A stretch of DNA of 7,842 bases from Propionibacteriaceae bacterium. Lineage in GTDB: Bacteria > Actinomycetota > Actinomycetes > Propionibacteriales > Propionibacteriaceae. Both the position numbers and the translations under genes were made by a program. The notes under the pieces are model-generated. The model was given only the letters and a program-made list of their open reading frames with translations. It ran no database searches and was not told the DNA's origin. Within the stretch, counting starts at the first letter, position 1. Each line of letters begins with the position of its first letter. This document shows, in pieces, positions 6,985 to 7,842 of this stretch. The stretch covers positions 19,061 to 26,902 of the forward strand of contig JAUMYR010000026.1 of assembly GCA_030528545.1 (NCBI GenBank). Reading direction: 5' to 3'.

Positions 6985-7664
6985 CGGACAAGCTACGTGT
7001 GCTCATCGTGGACGACAGTGCCATCGTCCGCAGGGGGATCAGGACGCTGCTGGAACTCGACGAGGGCTTTGAGATCGCCGGTGAGGCGGGCGACGGGGAT
7101 ACCGCCGTCCAGATGGCCGCCGAGACTAGGCCCGACATCGTGTTGCTCGACGTGCGGATGCCCCACAGGGATGGGCTGTCGGTTGTTTCGGTGCTGGCCC
7201 CTGAGTACCGGGTGCTGATGCTGACCTTCTCAGACGAGCCGCACGTCATCCGGTCGGCGATGGACGCGGGCGCGACCGGCTACCTGGTGCACGGCACCTT
7301 CGACGCGAACTCCCTGGCAGCGACGGTGCGCAGCGCGGCGGCTGGCATGGCGGCGCTCAGTGGCCCCGCGCTGGAGGCGATGCGGAGCCCGGACTCGGCG
7401 GTGGTCGCGTCCGGCCCGAACAACGGGTGGGGTCTGAGCGCCCGCCAGGCAGAGGTCATGGAGCTGATCGCGGCGGGACGCTCGAACCGGGAGATCGCCC
7501 GTCAGCTGTTCCTGACGGAGAAGACCGTGAAGAACCACATCAACCAGATCTTCAGCAAGCTGGGGGCGGCGAACCGGGGCCAGGCCATCGCGATCTGGGT
7601 GGGGACCGCGGCGGCCTGTGGACCCACTCCAAGCATGAGCCCAGATTGGGCCCACAGCCGCTAG
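6981..7664 (+). CDS. LuxR/NarL-family response regulator
   Basis: A 227-residue DNA-binding response regulator, likely partner of the kinase it overlaps by four bases. Receiver domain (1-120): acidic pair D11/D12, phosphoacceptor D57 in VLLDVRMPHRDG, and switch Thr T82 in LMLTFSD. The usual conserved Lys at the end of beta-5 is His here (H104 in GATGYLVHG). The C-terminal LuxR-type helix-turn-helix (about 150-207) reads LSARQAEVMELIAAGRSNRE, then TEKTVKNHINQIFSKLG. AGGAG (6972-6976) lies four bases before the ATG. The last 20 or so residues after the HTH look like a nonconserved tail. The closest obvious target is the flp-like pilin gene 78 bases downstream, or the operon promoter outside the window; this is inference from position. 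Confidence 0.93.
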   Translation: MTDKLRVLIVDDSAIVRRGIRTLLELDEGFEIAGEAGDGDTAVQMAAETRPDIVLLDVRMPHRDGLSVVSVLAPEYRVLMLTFSDEPHVIRSAMDAGATGYLVHGTFDANSLAATVRSAAAGMAALSGPALEAMRSPDSAVVASGPNNGWGLSARQAEVMELIAAGRSNREIARQLFLTEKTVKNHINQIFSKLGAANRGQAIAIWVGTAAACGPTPSMSPDWAHSR

Positions 7665-7679
7665 GAACTAGGACCGCCG

Positions 7680-7693
7680 GGAACCTAGATTCC
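7680..7693. repeat. Near-perfect 14-bp palindrome, candidate operator
   Basis: GGAACCTAGATTCC: six of seven base pairs are symmetric about the central CTAG. A related half copy, GGAACTAG, lies 16 bases upstream at 7664-7671, overlapping the last base of the regulator stop codon. Dyads of this size are typical of dimeric DNA-binding regulators such as LuxR/NarL-type proteins, and this one sits between the regulator gene and the pilin gene. Binding is inference. Confidence 0.4.
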
Positions 7694-7700
7694 TTAGTGT

Positions 7701-7729
7701 CAGCAACCGGGAGCAAGCTCCCAGCAACC
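7701..7729. repeat. 8-bp direct repeats flanking a GGGAGC/GCTCCC hairpin
   Basis: CAGCAACC occurs at 7701-7708 and again at 7722-7729, 21 bases apart. Between them GGGAGC (7709-7714) pairs with GCTCCC (7717-7722), forming in RNA a five-pair stem with a CAAG loop. The core AGCAA also recurs inside, giving copies at 7702, 7712 and 7723, spaced 10 and 11 bases. The hairpin ends seven bases before the pilin Shine-Dalgarno. It may be a protein site or an mRNA leader structure. Confidence 0.5.
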
Positions 7730-7735
7730 AAGGAG
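7730..7735 (+). promoter_or_regulatory. Strong ribosome binding site of the pilin gene
   Basis: AAGGAG six bases before ATG 7742, followed by an A/T-rich spacer. This is the best-spaced Shine-Dalgarno in the window, in keeping with an abundant structural pilin. Confidence 0.75.
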
Positions 7736-7741
7736 AATATC

Positions 7742-7842
7742 ATGTCGGATCTCGCGCTCACCGCCTACGTCAAGACCACCGCCGCCCTGCGTCAGCTCGT
7801 CACCGACCTCGCCGCGAAGCGGGAGCGTGGCGCCGATGCCCT
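7742..7842 (+). CDS. flp: Probable Flp-family major pilin (3' truncated by window end)
   Basis: Only the first 34 codons are present. The peptide starts MSDLALTAYVKTTAALRQLV and ends in KRERGADA plus a codon beginning CT (Leu). That ending fits the RGADALE-type prepilin motif of Flp pilins: Gly at -1, and the next codon beyond the window would be the Glu at +5, followed by the hydrophobic helix. The 30-residue basic/amphipathic leader is a normal length for actinobacterial Flp prepilins. The start is supported by AAGGAG six bases upstream. Downstream of tadC and its regulators, a pilin gene is expected. Because the hydrophobic segment is unseen, a third TadE-like protein or an unrelated small protein remains possible. 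Confidence 0.68.
   Translation, partial: MSDLALTAYVKTTAALRQLVTDLAAKRERGADA

Larger units (their letters stand above)
7665..7741 (+). promoter_or_regulatory. Intergenic leader/probable promoter region of the pilin gene
   Basis: A 77-base gap, the only noncoding stretch between genes in the window, separating the regulator from the pilin gene. It is lower in GC than its surroundings. TANNNT-type candidate -10 elements occur at 7686-7691 (TAGATT) and 7695-7700 (TAGTGT), but neither has a convincing -35 element, so the promoter call is tentative. It holds a near-palindrome (7680-7693), phased AGCAA repeats (7702-7727) and a hairpin (7709-7722), described separately. No T-tract follows the hairpin, so I see no intrinsic terminator; read-through from the operon is possible. 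Confidence 0.45.

Noticed and set aside
7664..7684. ECF-sigma-type -35 elements (GGAAC at 7664 and 7680)
   Set aside because: No matching CGTC or GTT-type -10 element is found 16-18 bases downstream of either copy; the palindrome explains the sequence better.
7709..7722. Intrinsic terminator after the response regulator
   Set aside because: The GGGAGC/GCTCCC stem is short and is followed by CAGCAACCAAGGAG rather than a T-tract.

Overview
This window is most of a Tad (tight adherence / Flp-type IVc pilus) operon from a GC-rich Gram-positive bacterium, almost certainly an actinobacterium. The evidence is the high GC at third codon positions, GTG used as a start, long shadow ORFs on the opposite strand, a tad gene set with no secretin gene in view, and a NarL-type kinase/regulator pair typical of actinobacterial tad loci. 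A propionibacterial relative is possible, but I cannot establish genus.

Layout, all on the + strand. (1) A 5'-truncated CpaB/RcpC-like SAF-domain membrane protein (1-723). (2) A CpaE/TadZ-like ATPase whose C-terminus continues in frame into a complete TadE-like pseudopilin (720-2288). (3) A separate small TadE-like pseudopilin (2288-2683, or from 2285). (4) The CpaF/TadA pilus motor ATPase (2680-3996). (5) TadB (3993-4919). (6) TadC (4916-5827). (7) A multi-pass membrane histidine kinase (5824-6984). (8) A LuxR/NarL-type response regulator (6981-7664). (9) A 77-bp intergenic stretch with palindromic and repeated sequence. (10) The first 34 codons of a probable Flp major pilin (7742 to the window end), cut just before the expected glutamate of its prepilin cleavage motif.

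Every junction from gene 1 to gene 8 overlaps by one or four bases, so the assembly machine and its two-component system look like one translationally coupled unit. The pilin lies behind its own leader and a strong ribosome binding site, which would suit separate, higher expression. A simple model is that CpaF powers pilus assembly on the TadB/TadC platform, CpaE/TadZ positions the complex, the TadE-like proteins serve as minor pseudopilins, CpaB supports the extracytoplasmic side, and the kinase/regulator pair controls the pilin gene or the operon.

The most unusual feature is the CpaE-TadE fusion. It carries an internal prepilin-peptidase-like motif (G418 followed by E at +5) between the ATPase and the pseudopilin. 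This suggests a polyprotein in which the whole ATPase sits where a short prepilin leader normally would. Second in interest is the 77-bp region before the pilin, with a near-perfect 14-bp palindrome, three AGCAA repeats spaced about one helical turn apart and a short hairpin close to the ribosome binding site.
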